From contig JAUYTA010000375.1 of assembly GCA_030695265.1 (NCBI GenBank), forward strand, positions 1 through 9,209: DNA of 9,209 nt. The letters run 5' to 3'. Below are positions 1 to 6,685 of the stretch, piece after piece (the stretch's first letter is position 1; each line of letters starts with the position of its first letter). Source of the DNA: Bacteroidota bacterium. Its GTDB lineage: Bacteria > Bacteroidota > Bacteroidia > Bacteroidales > Prolixibacteraceae. Under the pieces are notes generated by a model. It searched no databases. It was not told where the DNA came from and saw nothing but the letters and a program-made list of their open reading frames with translations. Made by a program: the position numbers and the translations under genes.

Positions 1-396
1 ATTGAATGAAGGAGTTGGCATAATTAATGTGAACGGGTTAACTGATAGTTCAGCATATCCATTGTCAATAAAACCTATACCATAATCTACTGTAAGGTAT
101 AGTGAAGAAGAAGCACTTGCCTCAACATTTTTCCATTTCAATCTCAAAGTACTACTTTTTGTTGATCCAGGACTTCTTTTCCATTCAGAACTGTAAACAA
201 CGCAGGCTGTAGTGTCAAGCCCCCAGAAGTCGCAAGCGTAAATAGTTCCTTTTAAAGTATAGATACATTTTGTGCGTGTATGCGATGTGTTATTAGGGTC
301 AGCATAAATATAGCCACTTTGGGAAAATGCTATAGTTGCTAAAAAAAAATTCAAAATGATAATTATTAAAATTCTCTTTTTTGTTATTGTTCTCAT
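1..396 (-). CDS. Unrecognised secreted protein, N-terminal part (cut by window edge)
   Basis: An open frame of 132 codons runs from an ATG at 396 to the left edge without a stop, so only the N-terminal part is seen. Residues 1-25 form a typical signal peptide: a basic start (MRTITKKR), a long hydrophobic core and an AFS|QS-like cleavage site. The mature part is rich in Ser, Thr and Tyr and has cysteines at 44, 55 and 65. A stretch near residues 83-105 (LRLKWKN, then alternating hydrophobic residues in SLYLTVDYG) suggests beta-sandwich structure, as in many Bacteroidota exported proteins. I do not recognise the family. It starts 12 bases after the stop of the beta-barrel gene on the same strand, so the two are probably cotranscribed and may act together at the cell surface. 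Whether it ends in a type IX secretion sorting domain cannot be seen here. Confidence 0.7.
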   Translation of the reverse strand, partial: MRTITKKRILIIIILNFFLATIAFSQSGYIYADPNNTSHTRTKCIYTLKGTIYACDFWGLDTTACVVYSSEWKRSPGSTKSSTLRLKWKNVEASASSSLYLTVDYGIGFIDNGYAELSVNPFTLIMPTPSFN

Positions 397-408
397 TGTT
401 CTTAGATT

Positions 409-1074
409 TTACAAATTAGTTTTTTTCCACAAATTATAAGTTAGATAAATCTCAATATTTCTATTGTATAATGAACCTTCTTTGTCAAATTTTGCAAGAT
501 TGGCAGCGCCAATTTGATAGCAAATACCTATATCTACATACTTAAACTTGGCTCCAATGCCAAAATTCAATCCGTAATCGAATTGCTTCATTGAAATTCC
601 TTCACCTTCCCAATCGATTTTATGCCAAATGCCAGTATTATTTGAAATATCAACTCTCTCAAGCAAACTTCCAAATAATCCAGAGGCAATGTAACCACCA
701 GCCGTTCCAAATAATTCAAAATTTCGAATTGGTAGGCTAGCTTTAAACGTTACAGGAGCTTCCAAATAAGCAACATTTAATCGCCATGAATAAGTAGATT
801 CACCGTTGCCATAAATACCTTTTCGAAACAATCCTTTTGTTGAATACAACAATCCTGTCTCAAAGGAGAATAATTTGTAAACAGGAAAATCAATGACAGG
901 ACCAAAATTAAAACCTGGATTTAATTTTGGATCATCTGATACAATAAGCCCATCAACTTTTTCGGCCATTTGCGACAAATTGAATCCACCCCGAATGCTT
1001 ATCTCCTGTGCAAAACAGTTGTAGCTGCCTGCAAAGAGTAGGGCGATAAAGATTAAATTTTTAAGTATGCTCAT
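409..1074 (-). CDS. Outer-membrane beta-barrel protein (PF13568-like / PorT-like)
   Basis: This 221-residue protein starts at an ATG at 1074 and ends with TAA. Residues 1-22 are a signal peptide with cleavage after CFA, leaving QEISIRGG at the mature N-terminus. The rest is a series of alternating hydrophobic and polar strands with Gly and aromatic residues (GFNFGPVIDFPVY, FSFETGLLYSTKG, YLEAPVTFK, FDYGLNFGIGAKF, NIEIYLTYNLW). This pattern, including the YLEAPVTFK-type strand, is typical of the small eight-stranded barrels annotated as 'outer membrane protein beta-barrel domain' in Bacteroidota. The length fits that family. The last strand is followed by a short charged tail (KKTNL) instead of ending in a terminal aromatic, which is slightly unusual. 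The substrate or function is unknown. The secreted protein gene follows 12 bases downstream, and a long AT-rich leader lies upstream. Confidence 0.8.
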   Translation of the reverse strand: MSILKNLIFIALLFAGSYNCFAQEISIRGGFNLSQMAEKVDGLIVSDDPKLNPGFNFGPVIDFPVYKLFSFETGLLYSTKGLFRKGIYGNGESTYSWRLNVAYLEAPVTFKASLPIRNFELFGTAGGYIASGLFGSLLERVDISNNTGIWHKIDWEGEGISMKQFDYGLNFGIGAKFKYVDIGICYQIGAANLAKFDKEGSLYNRNIEIYLTYNLWKKTNL

Positions 1075-1375
1075 ATAGTTGTTTTAATGATTGATTAATA
1101 ATTTGTGGTATTTTGGGTAGGTAAGCGCATGAATTAATTGGTAAGGGAGGTGAACGTTGCATGTTTTTGGTTTTTTGGGTTGATAAAGTAAACATATACT
1201 ATTAATTCCCAAAAATGCCAAAAGGTTACCTTGTTTAACTATGTTTGAAAACATAAATTTATTTACCGCTTGTTATTGGCTTTGATGAGGCTGCAACATG
1301 GCAAGTTAGATACAACCGAGGCAAACGGTGATCAACCTGACCGGTGCCAGAGTTTCGGAAGTGTGTATAAACAAA
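1075..1375. other. Noncoding spacer, probable leader of the barrel gene plus unexplained GC-richer part
   Basis: About 300 bases with no convincing gene on either strand. The part next to the barrel gene (1075-1260) is AT-rich and probably holds its promoter and leader. A loose promoter-like element on the minus strand, TATGTTTA at 1196-1189, matches the TAnnTTTG consensus except for its last base, but no good -33 element accompanies it. The 16-base palindrome at 1240-1255 lies further upstream. The part from about 1265 to 1370 is visibly richer in G and C than its AT-rich surroundings and has no recognisable coding or RNA signature. It may be a relic or simply the far end of the DUF1573 3' region. 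Confidence 0.4.
1240..1255. repeat. 16-base palindrome, possible operator
   Basis: TATGTTT-GA-AAACATA is a perfect inverted repeat with seven-base arms and a two-base centre. It sits about 165 bases upstream of the barrel gene start. Its size suits a dimeric DNA-binding protein better than a terminator, because no T-run follows it. A half-site-like AAACATA also occurs at 1190-1196. In AT-rich DNA such palindromes can arise by chance, so the operator role is only inferred. Confidence 0.3.
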
Positions 1376-1407
1376 AAAGCCGGTTCCCCACATGGGAAAC
1401 CGGCTTT
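1373..1407 (-). terminator. Intrinsic terminator of the DUF1573 gene
   Basis: Arms at 1376-1389 and 1394-1407 pair over 14 positions, with a single G-T wobble on the minus-strand RNA, around a four-base loop. The stem core is AAAGCCGGTT. Read on the minus strand, the hairpin is followed at once by a T-run (from the A-run at 1373-1378). It begins about 20 bases after the TAA of the DUF1573 gene. The plus-strand side lacks a T-run, so it should work in one direction only. Confidence 0.9.
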
Positions 1408-1426
1408 CAGTATCGTTCTTTGTTGG

Positions 1427-2521
1427 TTATTGTGTCAAAATATTTGTCGCAATTCGCAACACAGTGGTTGGATTTTTCGGGTCGTTGGTAATAATGGTGA
1501 TTGTTTTGTTCTGACGGCCACTTTTGCCGGCTGAATCAAATACAACTTTCAACGGCACACTTTCATTTGCGGCAATCATGTTTTTTGAAGGAGAAACTGC
1601 CGTACAACCGCAAGAACTTTTCACATCGCGGATAAGCAAATCCCGTTTACCAATGTTTTTCAGGTTAAAGGTATGTTCAACTTTGCTTCCCGGTTTAATG
1701 TCACCAAAATCAAACGATTCAGCATCGTATTTTACTGCGGGCGCTGTAGCCAACTCTGCCGGTGACAAACCGGAAAAATCTTCTTCAAGCGTTGTGCTAA
1801 CTGCTATGGAGTTTCGGTAATCGTCTTTGCCATCGATGTTCAAATATATGCGGTGCATTACAAAACCATAAGCTTTAATTTTTGAAGCATCGAATGATAC
1901 CACAATGTAGCCTTTTTGTTTTGGTGCGATGGTAGCCGGTTTTATCACAGCGCTCAGGTGGGGAGGCGGCGTTTTAAAACTTAGTTGTACAGGTTGTGCC
2001 GAATTGTTGACGATTTCAACACTGTCTTTTTTTACCTGATTTTCTTTGATCTGTCCAAAAGCCACATGGTTGGTTTTTGCGCGCAGCGGGCCAATTTCGT
2101 TTGGGTAGTCTTCTTCGATGGTTCGTGCGCGGGCGGTTACGTTGCCCAGAATGGTTAGAACAACATCGGCATTCTCAGCATTGGAGCTAACCCTGATGGT
2201 TTTGTTGAAAACTCCGGGCCGGTTTTTTGGATCGTAACTAACTTTTATCAGTCCTGAAGCGCCTGGTGCAACCGGTTGGCGGGTCCATTCAGGAGTAGTA
2301 CAACCACATGATGCCTGAACATTGTTGATAATTAACGGAACAGGTCCGGCATTCTTGAAATTGAATGAAACAGTCTGAATACCCAATTCTTCCTTGAATG
2401 TTCCATAATCGTGCTGTAATTTTTCAAAGGCAATGCGCGATTTTGCAGGGGAATATTGTGCCTGAATAATAAACGGCAAACATATTACCACAGCCAGTAA
2501 AAGCGTAAATCTATGTTTCAT
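1427..2521 (-). CDS. Secreted DUF1573 protein with three Ig-like repeats
   Basis: This 364-residue protein starts at an ATG at 2521 and has a signal peptide (residues 1-22, cleaved after IIQAQ or nearby). Three related repeats of about 100 residues follow. Repeat 1 (about 29-128) has an HDYGTF opening and an ASCGCT motif with Cys72 and Cys74. Repeat 2 (about 150-245) opens with VAFGQI but has no cysteine motif. Repeat 3 (about 264-361) has FDFGDI and SSCGCT with Cys304 and Cys306. This 'FxFGxI ... N.G...L.I......SCGCT' pattern is the DUF1573 signature, a fold related to the ASPM/SPD-2/Hydin Ig-like domains and common in Bacteroidota envelope proteins. The molecular role is unknown. No lipobox is present, so it is probably periplasmic or secreted. 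It is transcribed divergently from the two-component system, with a shared 211-base control region, and ends in its own terminator. Confidence 0.88.
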   Translation of the reverse strand: MKHRFTLLLAVVICLPFIIQAQYSPAKSRIAFEKLQHDYGTFKEELGIQTVSFNFKNAGPVPLIINNVQASCGCTTPEWTRQPVAPGASGLIKVSYDPKNRPGVFNKTIRVSSNAENADVVLTILGNVTARARTIEEDYPNEIGPLRAKTNHVAFGQIKENQVKKDSVEIVNNSAQPVQLSFKTPPPHLSAVIKPATIAPKQKGYIVVSFDASKIKAYGFVMHRIYLNIDGKDDYRNSIAVSTTLEEDFSGLSPAELATAPAVKYDAESFDFGDIKPGSKVEHTFNLKNIGKRDLLIRDVKSSCGCTAVSPSKNMIAANESVPLKVVFDSAGKSGRQNKTITIITNDPKNPTTVLRIATNILTQ

Positions 2522-2603
2522 ATAAATCTTTTTTTATTGGTGAGACAATCAATATTTTGTTGAAAGTATAAGCTGTAAATTTATTTTATTGTTCTCTAAT
2601 ATG

Positions 2604-2611
2604 CAAAACTA
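2604..2611 (-). promoter_or_regulatory. Candidate -7 element of the DUF1573 gene
   Basis: On the minus strand this site reads TAGTTTTG, an exact match to the Bacteroidota -7 consensus TAnnTTTG. It would place the transcription start near 2597 and give a leader of about 75 bases. No convincing -33 element lies upstream. That would fit a promoter needing an activator, and the direct repeats begin 21 bases upstream. Confidence 0.45.
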
Positions 2612-2632
2612 TAAAACCTTTCTTTTAATTGC

Positions 2633-2673
2633 TGTTAATACCACCTAACTTTTGTTAATGAACTGTTAATGAA
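2633..2673. promoter_or_regulatory. Phased TGTTAATGAA direct repeats, candidate response-regulator site
   Basis: TGTTAATGAA occurs twice exactly, at 2653-2662 and 2664-2673, with starts 11 bases apart. A partial copy, TGTTAATA, lies at 2633-2640, 20 bases before the first full copy. Direct repeats one helical turn apart are the usual binding pattern of OmpR/PhoB-family regulators, and the neighbouring operon encodes one. The repeats sit upstream of the candidate -7 elements of both divergent genes. The link to this particular regulator is inferred from position and spacing. Confidence 0.5.
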
Positions 2674-2695
2674 TTATAGAGACGTTTTTTTTGCG

Positions 2696-2703
2696 TAGTT
2701 TCG
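2696..2703 (+). promoter_or_regulatory. Candidate -7 element of the kinase-regulator operon
   Basis: TAGTTTCG matches the TAnnTTTG consensus at all but one fixed position. It lies 29 bases before the kinase ATG, giving a short leader of about 20 bases. The -33 position falls on or next to the second full direct repeat (2664-2673), so the regulator could act here directly. Confidence 0.3.
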
Positions 2704-2732
2704 TGCTGAAATAGCAAAATATTTGCGGCTTT

Positions 2733-4109
2733 ATGAAGAGAAATTCGATTGGTTTTGTAATTATTATGGCAACGATTTCAGTGTTGGGAATACTGCTGGT
2801 TCAGTTTTTCTTCCTGAAAAAATCGGTTGATCTGAATGAAAAGCAGTTTCATGAATTGACTACAAACGCTTTGCGCAGTGTGGCATCCCAGATAAATGAG
2901 TACAACAGCAAAATTCGCGGTCACACAGCCAAACCGGCAGATGTTTGCCCGGTCGATCAGATTTCAAACAATTATTACGTGGTCAATGTAAACGATGTTA
3001 TTGACCCGAATATCCTGGAACATTTACTTGCCGTCGAATTCAAAAAACGAAATTTAAACCTTCCGTTTGAATACGGAATATACGACTGCGATTCAAAGAA
3101 AATGGTGCAGGGAAATATTTCCAAAGCAGAATCTCAAAAAGCCAATAAAAAATCTGTCAAAAGTCACGACACGCTTTCCTGCAGTCAGGAGGAAATGTTG
3201 TATGATAAACACTCAGGGAAGACCAATAAAAAGACCAGCGTTTGCAATTTACCTACCTGCGAAAAATACACTTATTATTTTGGCGTTCATTTTCCCGACC
3301 GGTCGCAGTTTTATAATTCGCGCCTGATAGCCTGGTATTTAATGACCGGAATTCTGTTTTTCGTGGTGATATTCTTCGGATATGCGCTTTATATCATTAT
3401 CAAACAAAAGCAGTTGAGCGAGATTCAGAAGAATTTCATTAATAACCTGACCCACGAATTCAAAACGCCCATCGCCTCCATTGAGCTTGCATCGAAAGTC
3501 CTTTCAAATCCGAAAATTATTGAGCAGCCCGAGCGCCTGAGCGAATACGTAAAAATAATAGCCCAGCAGAACAGGCGGCTTTCTGCCCAGGTAGAGAAGC
3601 TGCTTCAAATGGCGACCATCGAAAAAACAAAGCTTCAGTTAAAACTGGAACAAATTGAATTGAATTCATTTATTACTGAGGCAATAGCTGAATTTAAGAA
3701 CAGTCAGAATGGAAATGCGTACTCAATAAATTTGGTTTCAAATGTTTCCAATGCCGGTATAACCGCCGACAAGTTGCATTTTTCGAACCTGATTTTTAAT
3801 ATTCTCGATAACTCAATCAAGTATTGCTCGGTTGTTCCGGATATCATTATCAGGCTCGAAGAGATAAAGGATCGCTACTTTATTTCGTTTAATGACAATG
3901 GTATTGGGATTCCCAAAGACTACCGCAAAAAGATTTTCAACCGCTTTTACCGTGTTCCTACCGGAAATGTGCATGACGTAAAGGGTTTTGGCCTGGGATT
4001 GGATTATGTGAAAAAAAATGTCGGAATTCATGGTTGGCAAATAAAAGTGATCGAAAATCCAAGGAAAGGAAGTACTTTTATTGTTGAAATTCACAAATCA
4101 ATAAAATGA
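2733..4109 (+). CDS. Sensor histidine kinase, RprX-like, with cysteine-rich periplasmic sensor
   Basis: This 458-residue membrane kinase should autophosphorylate and pass phosphate to the regulator encoded next to it. Membrane segment 1 is at about 6-28 and segment 2 at about 198-223, enclosing a periplasmic region of about 170 residues. The cytoplasmic part has the H-box NLTHEFKTP with His241 as phosphoacceptor, the N-box NLIFNILDN (Asn356, Asn360), the G1 box DNGIGI (388-393), the F-box FNRFYR (402-407), the G2 box GFGLGL (418-423) and GST (446-448), so the catalytic core is intact. No HAMP or PAS domain is evident. The periplasmic region carries cysteines at 72, 119, 150, 171 and 176, and a lysine-rich stretch near 131-167. 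The architecture resembles the Bacteroidota RprX group, but many paralogues share it, so I give no symbol. Its TGA overlaps the regulator ATG by four bases. Confidence 0.93.
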   Translation: MKRNSIGFVIIMATISVLGILLVQFFFLKKSVDLNEKQFHELTTNALRSVASQINEYNSKIRGHTAKPADVCPVDQISNNYYVVNVNDVIDPNILEHLLAVEFKKRNLNLPFEYGIYDCDSKKMVQGNISKAESQKANKKSVKSHDTLSCSQEEMLYDKHSGKTNKKTSVCNLPTCEKYTYYFGVHFPDRSQFYNSRLIAWYLMTGILFFVVIFFGYALYIIIKQKQLSEIQKNFINNLTHEFKTPIASIELASKVLSNPKIIEQPERLSEYVKIIAQQNRRLSAQVEKLLQMATIEKTKLQLKLEQIELNSFITEAIAEFKNSQNGNAYSINLVSNVSNAGITADKLHFSNLIFNILDNSIKYCSVVPDIIIRLEEIKDRYFISFNDNGIGIPKDYRKKIFNRFYRVPTGNVHDVKGFGLGLDYVKKNVGIHGWQIKVIENPRKGSTFIVEIHKSIK

Positions 4110-4816
4110 ACTACCAAGGCGAAAAAATTCTGCTGGTTGAGGATGACAAAACCCTCAATTTTATAGTTAGAGATAATCTGGAACAAGCTGGTTATGTGGT
4201 AACTTCGGTCGAAGATGGCGAAGCTGGGCTGAAAATATTTGAACCCGGAAAATTTAGCCTGTGCCTGCTCGATGTAATGCTTCCGAAAAAGGATGGATTT
4301 ACGCTTGCCAAAGAAATCAGGGAAATGGATGACCATGTGCCGATCATTTTCCTCACTGCCCGTTCGATGACTGAAGATCGTATTGCGGGATTGACCATTG
4401 GCGGCGACGATTACATTACCAAACCATTCAGCATGGAAGAATTGCTGCTGAAAATCCGGATTTTCCTGAAACGCACCCTTCCTGCAAATGAAACTGCCAG
4501 CGACCAGAACTATTATAAACTGGGTCATTTCAACTTCTATTTCGACAGTTTGATACTTGATGCCAATGGAGAGCGTAAAACATTGACCTACAAGGAAGCT
4601 GAATTGTTACGGTATTTTTGCGATAACCCGAACAAGGTTCTTAGCCGGTCAGACATCCTGAAAAAAGTTTGGGGATCAGATGATTACTATCTTGGACGTA
4701 GCCTCGATGTTTTTATCTCAAGGTTGCGGAAATACCTTGGCAGCGACGAAAGCATTAAAATACTGAACCTTCACGGTATTGGCTTTCGGTTCAATGCTGC
4801 AATAACGAAGTACTGA
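4106..4816 (+). CDS. OmpR-family response regulator, RprY-like
   Basis: This 236-residue protein has a receiver domain (about 6-122) with the acidic pair Asp13/Asp14, phosphoacceptor Asp56 in LLDVMLPKKDG, Thr84 in FLTAR and Lys106 in DDYITKPFS. A winged-helix DNA-binding domain (about 137-230) follows, with the typical LTYKEAELLRYF, RSLDVFISRLRKYL and GIGFRF segments. All switch residues are present, so it should be phosphorylated by the adjacent kinase and bind DNA. The sequence is strongly reminiscent of RprY of Bacteroides and Porphyromonas (PKKDGFTLA, DDYITKPFSMEEL). It is a clear member of that group, but orthology cannot be settled without a tree. The ATGA overlap with the kinase gene implies coupled translation. 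The phased repeats upstream of the operon are a plausible target, which would mean autoregulation and control of the divergent DUF1573 gene. Confidence 0.94.
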   Translation: MNYQGEKILLVEDDKTLNFIVRDNLEQAGYVVTSVEDGEAGLKIFEPGKFSLCLLDVMLPKKDGFTLAKEIREMDDHVPIIFLTARSMTEDRIAGLTIGGDDYITKPFSMEELLLKIRIFLKRTLPANETASDQNYYKLGHFNFYFDSLILDANGERKTLTYKEAELLRYFCDNPNKVLSRSDILKKVWGSDDYYLGRSLDVFISRLRKYLGSDESIKILNLHGIGFRFNAAITKY

Positions 4817-4837
4817 AAAGCTTCAGGTACGTTTTAA

Positions 4838-4960
4838 ATTCAAATATCCTATTTGAATCCAAAAGATCTTTCGTTTGTGTGTTCAGTTTTTAATTTGAGA
4901 AAAGAAGACTTAAAATGTTACACAAAACAACAATCGACGATTCAACACTGGAGCACCTGA
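4838..4960 (+). pseudogene. C-terminal remnant of a DUF6922-like antitoxin gene
   Basis: After a stop at 4835 this frame encodes 40 residues with no start codon, ending at TGA 4958-4960. The peptide contains YLNPKDLSFVCSVFNL, then RKEDLKCYTK and a QHW near its end. From memory, the small DUF6922-type proteins encoded just before AbiEii-like toxins in Bacteroidota end in this way: 'YL..KTL.F....F..P...F.CYT..Q....HW'. The reading frame overlaps the start of the AbiEii remnant in another frame, which is also the usual arrangement. The N-terminal half is missing, replaced by the end of the response-regulator gene 22 bases upstream. The family call rests on remembered consensus and on synteny with the toxin remnant. 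Confidence 0.45.
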
Positions 4961-5098
4961 ATAAACTATTTTGAAGATATAAATTATAACGAACCAATAC
5001 AGATGGCTCATGGTTCAAAATTAAACTGGAGAGAAATTGAAAAAAGACTGAAAGAAATGCAGGACCATCCTGTCCGGATATTTAAGACTTTAAATTGA
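4915..5098 (+). pseudogene. AbiEii-like nucleotidyltransferase toxin gene with internal deletion
   Basis: Two pieces of one family appear in order but in different frames. The first, ATG 4915 to TGA 4972-4974, encodes MLHKTTIDDSTLEHLNKLF, which resembles the start of AbiEii/AbiGii-type nucleotidyltransferases ('ML....D..TLELL..L'). The second, from about 4967 to TGA 5096-5098, encodes YFEDINYNEPI and then LNWREIEKRLKEM, which resembles the C-terminus of the same family ('FEDI...EP......W..I.KRL'). The nucleotidyltransferase core between them, with its GGT and DxD-type motifs, is absent: about 60 codons remain of a family usually above 200. The junction lies near 4961-4970. The toxin would normally be held in check by the antitoxin encoded upstream. 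Here both genes are broken, so no activity is expected. A 31-codon ORF from ATG 5003 is only the tail of this remnant. Confidence 0.5.
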
Positions 5099-5173
5099 GG
5101 CAACTATGACAGTATTTAGGCTCAATGATTTATTTTTTTTCATTCAGCTTTAATTATTCTGCCTGAACTTAGG

Positions 5174-5211
5174 AAAAAAAGAGGCTGAACTCTTACGAGA
5201 CAGCCTCTTTT
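5174..5211 (-). terminator. Terminator after susD, probably bidirectional
   Basis: Arms AAAAGAGGCTG (5177-5187) and CAGCCTCTTTT (5201-5211) pair perfectly over 11 bases. A small inner CTC/GAG stem with loop TTAC fits in between. On the minus strand the hairpin ends in a run of seven T (5180-5174), 17 bases after the susD stop. On the plus strand it is followed by TTTTATATTTT, so it can also stop transcription coming from the kinase-regulator side and the relics. This suits its place between convergent units. Confidence 0.88.
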
Positions 5212-5227
5212 ATATTTTAAATTTCAA

Positions 5228-6667
5228 TTACTTTTCAGTGCCACCAGCCCACCAAACTTTATCTTTATAGATATCAACTTTGGGAACATTGGCCGAATTT
5301 GATGATTCTTCACTCAATGCATAAGGGAATCTGTTTACGAATCCGATAGAAGCATTTAATGGATTTTTCATCGTTGGGATTCCAGTGCGACGGTAATCAT
5401 TGTATGATTCCATAGCTTCAGCCTCATACATGGCTATGTATTTTTGCGTTAAAATTTCTTTCAACTCATTTCCTGATGTTAAAAGTTTTTCAACTTCGGC
5501 AGTATAATAAGCTGCACCGGTGGTGAGCCCTTTTGAGGCAAAAGCAGCAACAACAGCCTCCTGCAATGCTGCTTTCCACGTTGCATTATTGCTTCTGAAT
5601 TTTGCTTCAGCTTCAAGGAATTTTAATTCATGGTAGGTTACAAGTGGTGTCGGAACTGTTCTGGCTGCTGTATTGCCGTCTGTGAACAAAGACCTTGAAT
5701 AGGTTCCTGTCTGAACTTCCAGTGCAGTGCTGTTGGGTGCCCCAACTATATTTCCGCCAATCTTGGTAAAATAAACATCTCTTCGAGGATCATTCCTTTC
5801 ACTCATAATGCCCAACAATGTAGTTGAGACTGAAAGATGGGCGCGAATAAACCTGAATTCCCACCAGGGATTAGACTTGGTGTTGGATGCTTCGTATTTG
5901 GCAAAGATTAATCCCTGGTTGGCAGCTGTAAAACCATTGGCCAATGCAGTAAGTGCAGAAGCTGAGGCATTGTTGTCTCGTTGGCTCAAACGCATAAAAT
6001 ACCTGGCTTTTAAAGAATAAGCTGCCCTAATCCATGCAGCTTTATTGGCCGCTAAAGTGGTTAAGCTTCCATAGATATAGTCTTTGTCAGCTGACATAAT
6101 GGTAGCTTTATTCAGGTTCACAATAGCATCGTCAAGCATTGCCTGAATATAACCATAAATAACAGATTGCTTTTCGTACTTAGGTTTTAGATTTACTGTA
6201 CCCAGTGAGGCTTCTGTCCAGGGTATTTCGCCCCACATATCAGTTGCTACTGCCAGGTTATAAGCTGTCAAAATCTGAGTAACACCCCTCACCCAGTAGT
6301 TATCAAATTCCTCCCCAGTTGTTGGGTCAGTCTTAGCCAGAATTGTTTTACAAATAGTCAGTACATTATAGATATTATTCCAGCTATTATTTGCCATTGA
6401 AGCAGAGGTTTGCCCAACCCTTTTATCAGCATCTGAAGATTGCGCCCATGTTCCGGCACTATGTTCAATATAAACGGTTGCGTACCAAGCAAGGTCGGTT
6501 GCAGTCGTTTCATGGGAGGTTTTCAAAATCGCGTCAGGAAGGAGGTTTTTTGCATCCATCGCAATGGAATTATTGCGGTCTTTGTTGACTTCGTCCATTG
6601 CATCTTCGCTACAAGAGAAAGCTGTAAATGCAAGCGCCAGCGTAAAAATATATTTTATCATTTTCAT
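5228..6667 (-). CDS. SusD/RagB-type nutrient-binding outer-membrane lipoprotein (SusD-like_2 group)
   Basis: From the ATG at 6667 the protein has 479 residues, the usual size for the family. The N-terminus is a lipoprotein signal peptide with lipobox AFSC and lipidated Cys19. The acidic residues right after it (SEDAMDE) fit the Bacteroidota surface-export signal. The opening VNKDRNN and LLPDAILK, the WGEIPWTEA motif and the C-terminal ESYNDYRRTGIP, NRFPYALSEESSN and VWWAGG are typical of the SusD-like_2 (PF12771-type) group. The protein should sit on the cell surface as the lid of the SusC channel and bind substrate. A TTG at 6676 in the same frame is possible but unlikely; the ATG at 6667 gives a normal signal peptide, and the ATG at 6661 is also possible. 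It starts 18 bases after the susC stop, so the two form an operon. No hydrolase follows, so the substrate is unknown. Confidence 0.9.
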   Translation of the reverse strand: MKMIKYIFTLALAFTAFSCSEDAMDEVNKDRNNSIAMDAKNLLPDAILKTSHETTATDLAWYATVYIEHSAGTWAQSSDADKRVGQTSASMANNSWNNIYNVLTICKTILAKTDPTTGEEFDNYWVRGVTQILTAYNLAVATDMWGEIPWTEASLGTVNLKPKYEKQSVIYGYIQAMLDDAIVNLNKATIMSADKDYIYGSLTTLAANKAAWIRAAYSLKARYFMRLSQRDNNASASALTALANGFTAANQGLIFAKYEASNTKSNPWWEFRFIRAHLSVSTTLLGIMSERNDPRRDVYFTKIGGNIVGAPNSTALEVQTGTYSRSLFTDGNTAARTVPTPLVTYHELKFLEAEAKFRSNNATWKAALQEAVVAAFASKGLTTGAAYYTAEVEKLLTSGNELKEILTQKYIAMYEAEAMESYNDYRRTGIPTMKNPLNASIGFVNRFPYALSEESSNSANVPKVDIYKDKVWWAGGTEK

Positions 6668-6685
6668 AATAGTCAAATTATAAGA

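Noticed and set aside
1270..1534. Two plus-strand ORFs of 73 and 68 codons
   Set aside because: Both run through the terminator hairpin and into the antisense of the DUF1573 gene, with no family-like sequence. They are shadows in a noncoding spacer.
3813..4528. Long minus-strand ORFs (93 and 145 codons) opposite the kinase and regulator genes
   Set aside because: They are antisense to well-conserved motifs of both proteins and resemble nothing known.
4838..4858. AT-rich inverted repeat ATTCAAATA-tcc-TATTTGAAT as terminator of the kinase-regulator operon
   Set aside because: The stem has only A-T pairs apart from one C-G, the loop is three bases and no T-run follows. It also lies inside the antitoxin remnant, so it is probably chance.
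5003..5098. A separate 31-residue small protein
   Set aside because: The same frame continues upstream of this ATG with FEDINYNEP, which fits the C-terminus of an AbiEii-like protein. It is better explained as part of the remnant than as a new small gene.
5177..5211. Inverted repeat resembling the end of an insertion sequence
   Set aside because: Both arms lie within 35 bases, T-runs flank them and the position between convergent genes fits a terminator. No transposase or second copy is present.
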